Assembly: GCA_034620365.1 (NCBI GenBank)
Contig: JAQGEQ010000045.1
Location: 248,001-312,000 of the forward strand
Direction: 5' to 3'
DNA: 64,000 bases
DNA from: Pegea sp. RAD2-039
Lineage: Eukaryota; Chordata; Thaliacea; Salpida; Salpidae
This document shows positions 10,963-22,772 of this stretch, piece after piece; the stretch's first letter is position 1, and each line of letters opens with the position of its first letter. Made by a program: the position numbers and the translations under genes. The notes under the pieces are model-generated. The model was given only the letters and a program-made list of their open reading frames with translations. It was not told the DNA's origin and ran no database searches.

Positions 10963-13900
10963 TTTAAGCAGCAAATGTAAATTAAATAAAGCCTAAGAAT
11001 AATGATTTGGTTATTAGATAAGAAATAATAAATTTAATATTTTAAATGATGAAATAAAAACCACAGAATAACTAATGTAATGGATTTTCAAACTATATAA
11101 ACAAATTGATTTCTGATTTAGAATAAATATAATTAGATTATCTTAAAATAAACAAGAAAGCAAAAATATTGAAAGCTAAAAAACTAATATAAACTTCTCA
11201 TACTCAAATTAAAAAGTAATTGAAGATCTAAAAAAATAATAACACCAACCTCAAACATAATTTTAACTTTTATAATTTTTAATAACTTTACCTAAAGTAT
11301 TGTTTATAACAAATATACACCTTAAAGTATTGGAACTAAAATCTATAAAAATCTATATACATAAAAACAAAAAAGTTTTAAAGTTATAAGACAACAAAAT
11401 ATATCCTTTACTTTATACCAAGAATATTTTTCAAATCCAATTATGAGTTTTTTATGTTTAATTTTAGTTCATTATATTTTAAATTATTAAATAAACATTT
11501 TCAAAAGAAAACAATAATAAAAAACCAATTATAGATTAAAGTGCAATAAATTAATATCAAGTTTTATAAACTAATTGCTAAAAAACTTTAAATAAAACCA
11601 TATTTTCTTCCACAGGAAGTTTATGAAAGTAATTAGAATACTTTATTGACTTTAATATAGGTTATATAGTAAAAATAATTCTAAAGCATTAAATACTATT
11701 TATTAAGTAAAATCTATTGAAATTTCTAATAAAATTTATTCATTCTATAGTTTGCAGGTTAGGAAATTAATTACTGTAAGATTATCCTTGCAAAAGACAA
11801 AAAATATTTTTAAAAATAGAACTGGCTAATAGATATATTAGAAACTTCCATCAGATGCAAATTGAAGTTAATACAATCAAAGAAAATAATAAAAAAACAT
11901 TTGGAATTACATCAGCATCTATTCTAGTTAGTTACCAGAGTGCTATTGCCATAATTTACATTTGGGTTAAAACGATGGATTTAATCGCCAAATTAGTACA
12001 CTTAAAAAAAGCTGAGACATTCTAGAAAAATCTTGCATATTTTTACAATCTAAAATGAAAAATAACGTTTTTTAAATCAAAACTTAGTGTTATTCTATTA
12101 AGAAAACAATAAAAAATAATCTATAAATTAGATAATACTCGTTAAACAAATTTTTTAAAACTTATTATATACGGCAATCAAAGTTACAAACCTCGGAAAA
12201 CTTGAAAAGAAAATCTACGATTAAAATAAAGCGATATAAATAATTAAAATAAAAGTTTTCAAGCATTAAGAAGGATACCAAATAGAAAATAATAAATTTT
12301 TTGTATCTATGATAGAAACACATAATTTTATTACAACCTTAAAAACGAAAAAGTGTTATCACGACGTAAAATTTGACTACATCAATACTTTTTGGGTGTT
12401 GATAACAGGTTTACAGCAAAGAAGAATATCAAATCTTGCTTAAAAATTAAGCGTAAGGTCTTGGTGAATAAATTGTTTCGTAAATGATAAATAAGAAAGG
12501 TAAAAAGAAATTCATCTGGAAAAAAATCTATAAAATAATTTTCTCTAAAAATGTTAATAAAGCAAAGTTAGCTTTGTTAGCAAACGATTTGTATAAATAA
12601 AAGTGTTTGAAATACTTCTTTCTAAATTTAATAATGTGAGTTTTTCTAGATTAATAAGCGAGTCGATACGTTGCTTTGAAGAATCAGCAAAAGTTATGAA
12701 TGACGAACAGTGAATGCAAATTATAGTAAAAATTAGTTGAGTATATTTAGTTCTTTAATCTGTAAAGCACTTTTACAATTCAAATTGCACAAAGAAACAG
12801 CTTGCTTCTTGTAAACACAGCAGAAAATTATCAGAATAATAGTTATTATAATAATAATAGATATTATTAGAATAAATAACTTAGATATTATTAGAATAAA
12901 TAACTTAGATATTATTAGAATAAATAACTTAGATAAATGAATAACTCTAGGTTTTTCGTATATTCAATTTAAATTGATTTTTTTCAATCAACTTTAGATT
13001 ATCACTTCTTAACTGCATATATTTAATTAGTTATATAACCATTTCGAAATCAAAATACGAGTTTTTTAACTTTATCATTGCTTTCAAAACTTTATGAAAA
13101 TTCTATTTCCTCTAAGCTATATTTCCTAAATACTTTTTTTGATAGAAATTAAAATAGTTTTCAATTCCTGCTATTTGCCTAAAAAGCTTAGATTATATAA
13201 CTTTATCAATATAAATTAACAAGAAGTTAGTAAGTATCATGTATACTAACGTAACTATTTTTTGATCAAGTAGTTTATATCAGCTTTTAAGTTTTTTGTA
13301 TTTTATTAGTAGTAGTCGATAAATAAGTAACATAAATTGTATTGTTATTTTTTAGTCATTTATATTTTTTATTAATCAGTTACAATTTATTGTTAATTTG
13401 TATCAAAATCTTAAGTGTTTAAGAGTAAAAGAGACTGATATGTCTTACTGTTGTTCTATTGTTTCAAGTTCCACTGTAATGCTTTTAAAATTTACAATTA
13501 CTTTTTAAACATTACAGTAATCGTACTTTCTAAGATACAACAAATGACTTTATAAGAAGCAGTTATGAAGTAAAGCTTAAAACGTAAAATTTGTATTGCA
13601 ATTAATATTTTTAATAATAAATTGAACATCACAACATTTATATAGTAAAAACCAATGCATTAAAACTTAATAAATACTATCAAAAAGAACGTTATGAAGG
13701 ATTTAGTAAAATAAGCAAAAGTTTTCTTAAATCTTGTTTAAATATTACGATTGTTTAATTATAAAAGAAAAATGCAATCTTTTTGTGGATTATAATAAAT
13801 TAAGAAGGAAATACTCAAGTAGTTTCGTTTATAGTAAAAAGTCAATCAACTCAATCAAAGTGAAGACAATAACTCTGAAAATCTGTAGTCAAAAACACAT

Positions 13901-15079
13901 GATGCATACAACATTTACTGACAGGTAGCATTTTTATCTGAAGTTTTAACAAAGTTACTGAAAAACTTTAAACTGATTAAACACCTAATAAAGTAATAAA
14001 GAGCAAAAGTATATTGTAAAAATAAGATTTATTAATAAGGTATTAGTTTGTAATTAACTTTGAAACAACTAATTTTGATATTTATATATTTGAGATATAT
14101 TAATGATTTATATATTATATATATTATATATATATTTGAGAAGAAATTCTACAGTTCACTTTATCAATTCAACAAGTTCTATGACAACGCTGATGATGTT
14201 AAAGATTGTCTACCAAAAGATTCACAATTAGCGAAACTTTATAAGATTTTTAATTTTAGGAATTAATTACATTGAAGTATTCTTGGTATTAATTATAGAT
14301 AAAGATGTTAGCAAATGATCTAAAATATCTCTGCAAATGTATATATAAAAAACCATTTGTAGTAATTAGTTTAAATGAATAGAATATTTTACTAATGATA
14401 AACTGCTTAAGTTATATTACTATTATCATTTTTTAATAACTTTGAATTAATCATTTTAAGCGTTAACTTATAGAAAAACTTGGTTTGTGTTGACATAATA
14501 TTTTTTTAAAGTTAAATAACTAATTAATATTTCCGAATTTATGATATTGAATAAATATTGAAATTCAATAATAAATAAATTAATGAATAAAAATTCAATA
14601 AATATTAAAAACTTAGAAATAAAACATTAAAATACTATTTGATTTAAATAAGATATTCTCAGAAAAAATGTTTTCAAAGATAACTTATCTGAAATACAAA
14701 TAATCAACGACATACACTCAGCTAAATCAAATTTGAAGCATTTTAGTTTATTTGATGTAAAATTTATTGCAAACTTAAAAAAAAGTTGAAAACTTGCGAT
14801 AAAATTTATCTCTCAAAACTTTTTTGAAAGTCTCTTTAAGTAGTTCAAAAATATGGAATGATTGCTAGATACTAGTTTAGAAATACAAACAGTTTATCAC
14901 ACAGCAAAATATTAAAAAAAATTATTCAATTTTTACTTTTTTCTTAAGTCAATACTACAAGTGAAAATATTAGTTCAGTGAAATGTAAATATCAAAAGAT
15001 TTTCTGTAATTTTGCAAGTGGGTGGCTTGAGACTTAGGTAGGCAGGCATTAATAGAAATAAAAAAATAAAGAAAATATT
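10963..15079. other. Intergenic, long AT-rich spacer
   Basis: About 4.1 kb with no exon I can support. It contains a 24-bp tandem repeat (12858-12936) and a short AT microsatellite near 14095-14140. Small open frames around 13734-13928 and 14060-14266 have low-complexity composition and no start or splice support. Confidence 0.45.
12858..12936. repeat. 24-bp tandem repeat, about 3.3 copies
   Basis: The unit TAGATATTATTAGAATAAATAACT (two halves TAGATATTATTA and GAATAAATAACT) is repeated almost perfectly. It lies in a long intergenic spacer with no gene nearby. Confidence 0.75.
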
Positions 15080-18000
15080 TCATTTTGAATTTTTCCAAGA
15101 GCTTAGACGCTTTCTCTGTTGCTTCAGTTGGGGTTGTTTTAAGAATCTACAAAATTGTTCTGATGACAAAAAAGTTTTTCGACGAAAAACGAAACTTCAT
15201 CACCTAGGTTCATAATTGACGTTTTCAATCTTAACTCGAATTGACGTCACGATCGCTGTCACGTGCTTCGGGTTGCTACTGACGTAACAAAGATGTTTAA
15301 TAGAGGTTCCTAACTTAATGACAGCAATCAGAGCCTGGTACATGACGTCACAAGCCGCGACGAGCGGAAACAGTTCTTCTTTAAATTAGAAATCTGTTTA
15401 TTAGTAATCTTCAATTAATCTTTGGAAGACTCACTTTTAAATCCAGGGTTATCGATCGCAAAGACGGGAAGCGCGATGCTTTGAGCCTTGAAATTCTCCG
15501 CGGCAATCTTGAAGACGTTCTTGTACGTATTAAAGAGCAACTTCCGGCTTTTCCTGATGTCATCTTCCCTCCATTCAGGGGTCACAGCATGCAAAAGATA
15601 CATACTAGGCAAGTCCACACTTGATGACGTCACTACCACCTATAAATGAACCCAAGAAGCGATTGTGGTCCTCGTGGACAGACTGGACACTTACTTTTGA
15701 CTCAGGGACACCCCCGTGTAGTGACGTGTACAGTTTCAGCTGTTTATTTATATGAAAAGCGCCATATTTGGCAATAGTCCACGCCAGCTCACTGCCTACT
15801 TTTAAATTGCTATCGGTCTCGTGAACTATGACGTCACAATCGCAATGAGTGACGTCACCTTCGAGAACTTGGATGGTGACGTCAGAAGGAGTTGTAAACT
15901 GGAATGATGACATGTTAGGTTGAAAGATGACGTCATCGATGACGCACTGAATAAGCTTCTTTGAAATTTTGAACAAAATTAAACGGAGATTTGATATCTG
16001 GAATCCGAGCTTCTTTTGTTGATAGATTTGGTTTGCTCAGATTCTAAAAGAGTCCCAGAGAGTTGGAAGATTTATTAGGAAGATTTTTGAACTTACATTG
16101 AAATCAGTGAAGAAGCGAGATTGCTTCTCTTGTCTAAGATGACTTTTTTGGATTTGATCTTTCTTTAAAGGAGACCTAGGAACTACTGGCTCTAAGCTAG
16201 TAGGTCGACTTTTTGTTTTTTGAGGGCGTATCACTCCACGAGGTTCTCTAAGATCACCTAAAGATTCACGCCGCGAGAGAATTGATGAATGATCTTTGTT
16301 TAAATTCTCTGAAATTTTAAAGAATTTTCAAAAAACAAAAAAACTTCTCAAATATTTGCACCTAAAATTTTTATCTTTTTCCAACTCTCAAAAGTTCGAT
16401 ACTGTTTGATCTGTGACGTAGGTGATGACGTCATCGAGTACTTGCGCTCTTCAAATATTTCCACTTTACTTTTATCAAGTCCTTTTACTGGCGATGACGA
16501 CATCCTGAAACTAACTAATCAGTCACAAGTTACGACTGATTCATCTTTTACCTCTCAGATATCTGTTTATACATGGTGACGTCATCAGCTTCGCGACACT
16601 GACGTAAGAAGCGCTTTTGAGGCGATATGGACCGGGTTGACTTACGTGGCAAAGATCGCGTTTTTGTGTCTCCGTTCATCCGTGGTTCCCGTGATGACGT
16701 CAGACCGTTGATAAAAGTAACGCGAGCGCTACATACGTCATCATAAGGTCCATATAAAGCAAGATGACCAGATGATCGAATCTCTACAGAAGATTGAATA
16801 GAAAGAGTCGAGATGATCCGCTAAATCACCTTTGATCATGACGCGTGGATGCAGGCGTCTAACTTCTAAAGAAGAACGATGAAATTGATGAAGAGTAATG
16901 TTTTTAACATGCTTGTTCAGTTTGCAAGCTACAATCTGAGAGATTAACTGATGATAAAGATCAAGGAACTCCTGAGTGGCCATCACTACGGACTCTTTGT
17001 CATAATGCTTTTGCGTTGCGCATAGCAACACGCTTTTGCCTTCACTAGACCACGTGATTGCCACTGAATAACGCTGTCGAAAGGATTGTTTGATAAACAG
17101 TGTTGACAGATTTCAATGAATTTATAGTCAATGGTGTCTTGTTTATTTAATTGAGATTTTTTAAAATGACTTTTTTTCGACTATTTGATTTTATATTTGA
17201 TTTTAATTTCTCAAATATTTGAAGTTTCTCTTAATTGTTTTGAAAAACCTCAAATTTTGATTTATAAGTTATTGGATAACTTTTTTTCAAATCTTTTAAA
17301 ATTTTACAATTTATTCTTTTCTCAGGGACAATTTTGTTGATTCAAATAAGGTCTATACTTCACTTAACAGCGTTTAATAGCAAGTTTAACTTTACGTGAC
17401 AAAGAAGCTCTCTTAAACCTTTATTGTACTTCTAAAAGTTGATTGGATAAATTTGCCGGGAAGCGTTTCGCGCCAAAACAGTAATCTAGTTTAGAATTTG
17501 ATAAAAATAGTTTATGGGAGGAACAAAAGGGCTTTCATTTAAGTTTTTTATTGTAGGCTTAGTTTGTTTTGATTTGAAGAAAGCTAATATATGTTTTTAG
17601 TGCCAATTTTGTTTCGGTTTATAAATACATAAGATATTTATAACATAAAAAATAGAAGACATCTGAAAAATGTGATTTAAACGTAATAAAAAGCAGAATT
17701 TTAGTTTTGTGATTAATACTGACCTAAAACTGTCAGATATAATATAAATAAGATAAAAGATACAATAAATATGGTTTGGAAATATATAAAACTCCTACAA
17801 GATAGTTTAGTCTTAAAAAATTTCTTTTAAATCAATTAATTGTTTAAAAGTACTTCATATACTCACAACTTTTACAAATAAAAATTCTGATGAAAACCTG
17901 TTGTATTGCTGAGAAAGCTGAATAATGACAATATAAGATGTAAGCCATGACATCTGATTCCACTTTCATCTTAACAACTCCGTCATTCATACTTTCAAGC

Positions 18001-18185
18001 ACAAAAACTGAAGGAGTAGTAGAAGCAACTTCTTTTGATGTCATCAATGTAACATTAGATGAAGTACGTGGAAAAGAGGTCCAGGTAGAACTCCAATCAT
18101 CTTTCTTTAGTTTGCGATCTTTGCAAAATAAAATATAAGAAGATACTGTTGAAAATTGTGTGTTTATACCTGTCATCATCTTCAT
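15080..18185 (-). CDS. Macrodomain protein with PARP14/DTX3L-like N-terminal region, 11 exons
   Basis: Exons (minus): 18170-18185, 17898-18118, 16830-17073, 16552-16783, 16362-16504, 16097-16308, 15948-16043, 15695-15898, 15435-15639, 15204-15378 and 15080-15146; 604 residues, all phases consistent. The start ATG has an in-frame stop 12 nt upstream. Residues about 389-575 form a macrodomain, the ADP-ribose-binding fold, from VTIQVLEGDVTHCDCDVIV to HVTAIVTSIRVK. The usual N-A-A-N and glycine-rich loops are replaced (VHETDSN, KVGSELAW), so hydrolase activity is doubtful. The N-terminal 170 residues (AIQQRYSVAITW, FLDLYHQLIS, then LALYGPYDDV) recall KH-like repeats of PARP9/14 and DTX3L; that is inference. 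The middle is basic and serine-rich. No PARP catalytic or RING domain is present. If the last donor is skipped the frame stops at 15200. Nine of ten introns are 46-57 nt; the other is 824 nt. Confidence 0.75.
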
Positions 18186-20197
18186 GTAATATATGAACTA
18201 CTAGTTGTCCAAATAAGTAACATCACTTTGTTAGATGAAATCTGTATACTCTACTACCTTTAAGTAGCTTTCTTAATCATTTAATTGCTTATATATAAAA
18301 ACTATCTGAAGAAAATAAAGCAGATTTGGATGATGAACTTTCACAACAAACCTTTTACTGATCAGGTGAACACATAACAGCGTTTCTTATAGTCACCAAT
18401 AACAACAATGTCACAATGATATAATGAACCCAATGTTTGTACAATATCACAAACCATCGAGCCTTGTTTGTTTAGCTCTAACCTTTTACCTTTTAGCTTA
18501 TTAGGCTTAATTCTAGCGGTTTATACTTAAGATTTACACCTATAAAACTTTATTGAGCAAACTTAAATGGTATTTATCATCAATTAATTCATAATTATTT
18601 TGTCTACTCCTTAAAAACTTTAAATCATTTGTTTAATTACAAATTTTAATTTGGATTAAAACTGGCTTTAAATGGGCTTAAAAAGTAAATAGATATATGT
18701 AATTAAAATGTTATTTAAAATAGACAATAAATAAAATAGATAATCTCTTTAGAGCATAAAGTTAATCAGTTATAAATATTTCTCAAAATTAGTGTTCAAG
18801 AAAGCCTAAACGTTCTTAACTTATGAAAAAGACTTTATTAAAAGTAAATGATATTAAAAAGAGACCCTTTTTAAACCATTAAATCATCATATAAACTAAA
18901 AATTGTGAATCATAAAGTTATTTTATGAGATTATGGATTCTGTCTAAAAAAAGTTTAATATTTTTATGGCTACTTTAATGAGTTTATTCATTTAAGTTAA
19001 TTACTTACATAGAAATCGTAATTCTCAAACGATAGTTAATTTATCAAAGAAGTTTTACTTATGAATACCAAAGTATAACTAAATAAAAACTAATAAAATC
19101 GATAAGAACTTGAAAGAAAAAGTTTTTTATAAGCAAACACATTCTTTAAATTATATCAAATAATTTATAGAAAATAATTTATAAGAACTAATAAATTTCT
19201 TTATAAGTATTTTATTATATAAATGCTTTATAAGTACTTTCATATTTTTTCGGAAAATTCTTAACAACTTTCTTACTAAACAGAACTTTAAACTAAAATC
19301 AGAGCTTGTAATGATTATATTTATTCTGAAGTTCACTTTTTTTTTGCGAGTGTTATTCTTCAAAAAAGTTTGAATAATTTATTTTGAAAAAAATTGAAAA
19401 TTAGTTTCGTAAAAAAAGTAAATTGTATGTCACAACTAAAAAACATCTTGGAACAATTTATTTGAACATCATATATAGATAAGCATTTATGTAATCTGTT
19501 TAAAAAATTTCAGATTTAATTAGAATAATAAATTTTAAAGTAAATTAAAGCTTAATTTGACAATTATAAATTATCTTTAATTGCTCATATCATTAAAGTA
19601 AATAAAGATTTGTTCTAATATTAGAAATAGATCAAAGATTTATTACAAGTTAAATAAACAACTATATTAATTAGTTGCTTACTTTTATATTTAATTGTAC
19701 TTAAATAGCAAAAATCTCTGCTACATTAAAATTAAGTTTTTAGCTATAAAAAAGCATAAAGAAAAAACTTATAGGAAAACAAGTAAACTTTTTACATTTT
19801 GAAATTATCTTAAAGTTTTTAAAGTTGAGTTGATTTTCAAAGTAGCTTTTAGTTTACATTAATAAGGACTATAAAAATATTAGTAGCTTGTAAATAAATG
19901 TTTGTTTAATGAATTAATAATAAGTTTAAAATGAACTTGTTTCTAAGTTTTCATGTTTACAACTTAAGCAAGATATTCACATATTCACAAAAATAATTTT
20001 AGCAAATACTTTAAACTTTGAATTTAGGATCTTAATAAGTTAGAAAAAATGATACAATTCATTCTTTAATTTCAATAAACTAGTTCAAGGAAAACTGAAC
20101 TTTTCCTAATGTACTGATTTAGTTAACAAATGTAAGACAAGATTTTATTACAACTTATTTTACATTCCATTAAACATTTCAAAAATTTGGTCTATTT

Positions 20198-20445
20198 GTT
20201 TATTTATTACAATAAATGCAAATAAGGGTGCCTGAAGAGAATACCTCTCTCTAACACAAATTCTCACAAATAACATCTATTAAGTTAGAAATATAGAAAG
20301 TAAAAGATGTAACAAATGGTATTTCGGTAGTCCTCAAAGCATATAACAGTGAACAATTACATGGAATGTTAATAATATAAAAATTCACAGTTTAGAAATG
20401 ACAATGTTGGAGTTTTATAAGTTAGTATTATAACGGTTCAACTTC
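20198..20445 (-). mobile_element. LINE 3' end, truncated copy
   Basis: On the minus strand the sequence aligns by eye with the 3' UTR of the copy at 46080-46460: a region ending GAAATGACAATGTTG in reverse orientation, ATATGCTTTGAG, ACATCTTTTACTTTC, AATAGATGTTATTTGTGA, a GGTATTCTCTTCAGGCACCC-like block, then an AATAAATAAA tail. Only the last coding residues and the 3' UTR remain. Confidence 0.7.
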
Positions 20446-21699
20446 TTTTAAATCTAAATACTTTTTGTAAAGTTTTTGTCACGATGACATTTCGATATCA
20501 ATTTTGTATGAGAAGTTTTTAAGATAGTAAACCAAAACTTGTTGTTCACCATGAAATTCATTATTTAGCAGACAGTAATCTTGTATCAGCTGACTTCACG
20601 AATTATCAGCTGCTGCATTACTAGTTTGGATTAATTTACAAAACTTTGTATTACATTTTTTGAAAGTTTAAATAATAACAAGATTTGATTGAAACATGAT
20701 TGAATTAGTGGAAATAAATTGTTTTCAAATAATACTTTTTCCAAGTTTAAGAAAAACGTTTTAAAGTTTAATGAAAGCTTTTAACAATTACTTGTAAAAC
20801 GATTAAATCAGATCAATATTTCTTTGTTTGGAAAAACTTCCTGAAAGTCGAAACTGTAAAAACTTTTTTCTGATTTAATCAATTATCAAAACCACTTTAA
20901 ATCAATTCGATATATAGCTTTAAAAGTATAAATAAATAAGAATATTCAATAAATTTAATAAAACATCAATTTTTTTTCTATTCAACTATTATTGATTCTT
21001 AATATCAATTTTACTTAAAATTTGTTGAATTTTGGAGCTAAAAATATTCAAGTTTTTTAAACAGCATCAACTCTTTGACTAAAATAAGTTTTTTTTTATT
21101 TGCTAGTTGCAATATTTGTAAACAGAAATTGTTTTTATTGGGATTTCCTGAAAGAGTTCTGAGTTTCTAAGAAGTCTTTAAAACATTGAAAATACTCTGG
21201 GTCTTTTTGGGATTTTAAATCTCAGACCAATTAAACAATTCAAGAGTAACATCAATACAAAAAATAGATTAGTGTTTAGCTAAGAAATTTAAAAGATTTA
21301 AATTAATTCGCTTTATAGAAACTCTCAACTTTAAGTAGCTTACATCATAAGTTTCAGTATAATTCGTTTTTTGCTCACATAATATTAGTCAGATAAAGAT
21401 TTGACAGAAATCGTCTCGTTTATCTGGATAAATTTTGAAGATCCAACAAACCTAATCATATAACATAATTGACTTATCTAAATATGTAGCTGAAATTAAA
21501 CTGTTTGAATCAGTTTAAACATATTAAGCTTGTGACTTCTCAAAGTTCTTCAAGGTTTGTTTAGTTTGTTGCAGGTTTAAAGCAAATTTCAAATGATGAG
21601 CTATTCACTTGTTTTTGATTAGTTAGCAAAATATTTAAAATAAATTTTAATTCACGATTTGATGTTTATTCGTTACAACCTTCCTCAGAGGTTTTGAGA

Positions 21700-22095
21700 T
21701 AATTAACAATTAATAACTGGTATTGGAATACTAAGAAAGCTTTCCTTAGATGTGGCATACCCCTTTTCTTCATACAAAGACTGTCTCTACAAGCTAAATA
21801 TTAAACCTTTGAAATGTAGACGTCTTTTTTCCAACCTTATACTTCTATTTAAAATTATTAATGATTTTTCGCCAACTTAACTTCAGATATTACAACAAAG
21901 ATTGAAATCTCTCATAGGTCTTCAGAGGATTTTCATTAAAAATTAAACCGCTCAACAACTTTAATAACACCAAGTGCAGCTTTTTCAATCGAGTAAACAG
22001 TTTAGAATATTCTGCTCGACTCCACCACTACATCAACATCTCTTTCAAAATTGTGTTGAAGGATTATGATTTCGGTAATTTTGTTGGCAAGTGAA
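21700..22095 (+). mobile_element. Degenerate LINE reverse-transcriptase C-terminal fragment
   Basis: One plus-strand frame reads SYKDCLYKLNIKPLKCRRLF followed by SNLILLFKIINDFSPT. This is the typical end-of-RT pattern of CR1/L2-like non-LTR elements (Y-x2-R-L-x3-L-x2-L-x2-R-R...D-L-x3-Y-K-I). It then breaks with stop codons and a frameshift, and a weak continuation is visible to about 22095. It is a dead fossil and may belong to the same family as the 3' tails elsewhere. Confidence 0.55.
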
Positions 22096-22772
22096 TAAAA
22101 AACTTCATTTTCTCAATTTATTTTGTTTTTTTGACTAATAACTTATATTTATGTCCATGCTTGGTTTCTATTAAGACTTTCTTATTAGCTTTCTGCTCAT
22201 AACGTTTCTGTAAATAAGAGCTGTCATCTACATCCATAAGTTGAATAAGATAAAATAAATATTGTAAATTGTATGATGATAGATAAGAATTGATAAAGTT
22301 GTTAGTTGAACATTATTTGAATCTTAAAAGTTGCTTTTGTTTTGTTTCTTGTCAAATTTGTTGTTTTTTTATTAAATACTTTTTTATTTTTAGTGGAAAT
22401 TGTTTTTTGATAAAACTTTATCTTAAACAAAGTTGAAATCATTTGAATAAAAAGTTCATTTATTTGAGCTTAATAAGAGAAAAGTTAGAAAATCATTTAT
22501 TTGGAGCTAATCTTATAAAAATTCATTAAACTGAAGAATTATAAAAATATACAGATCAGTTCAAAATAATCTTTTCCATAAAAAGTATTAAAAGGCAGAA
22601 CTAGCGTATTATCAAACTAGATGAGTCACTTGAATAAAAACAGTTAGTTCTATAAAAATATGTTGGACTTAAGTATGATTAAAGGGTCTATGTTGAAAGT
22701 AAACATGTAGATGTACTTGAATATGATATATCAGAAAGTTTTGCAGATTTTTTTACAAATAGATTTGGAAGT

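Larger units (their letters stand above)
18186..22772. other. Intergenic, AT-rich, with LINE remnants
   Basis: About 4.6 kb with no gene. Two pieces of non-LTR retrotransposon are listed separately (20198-20445 and 21700-22095). Other open frames, such as 19151-19363, are lysine- and isoleucine-rich noise. Confidence 0.45.

Noticed and set aside
15415..15639. Macrodomain ending at the TAA at 15415
   Set aside because: A strong GTGAGT donor lies at 15434 and the next in-phase exon supplies the missing last part of the macrodomain.
15899..15976. Reading 15605-15976 as one exon starting near 15976
   Set aside because: The start would be TTG, and a 49-nt GT/AG intron (15899-15947) restores the frame to the upstream exon.
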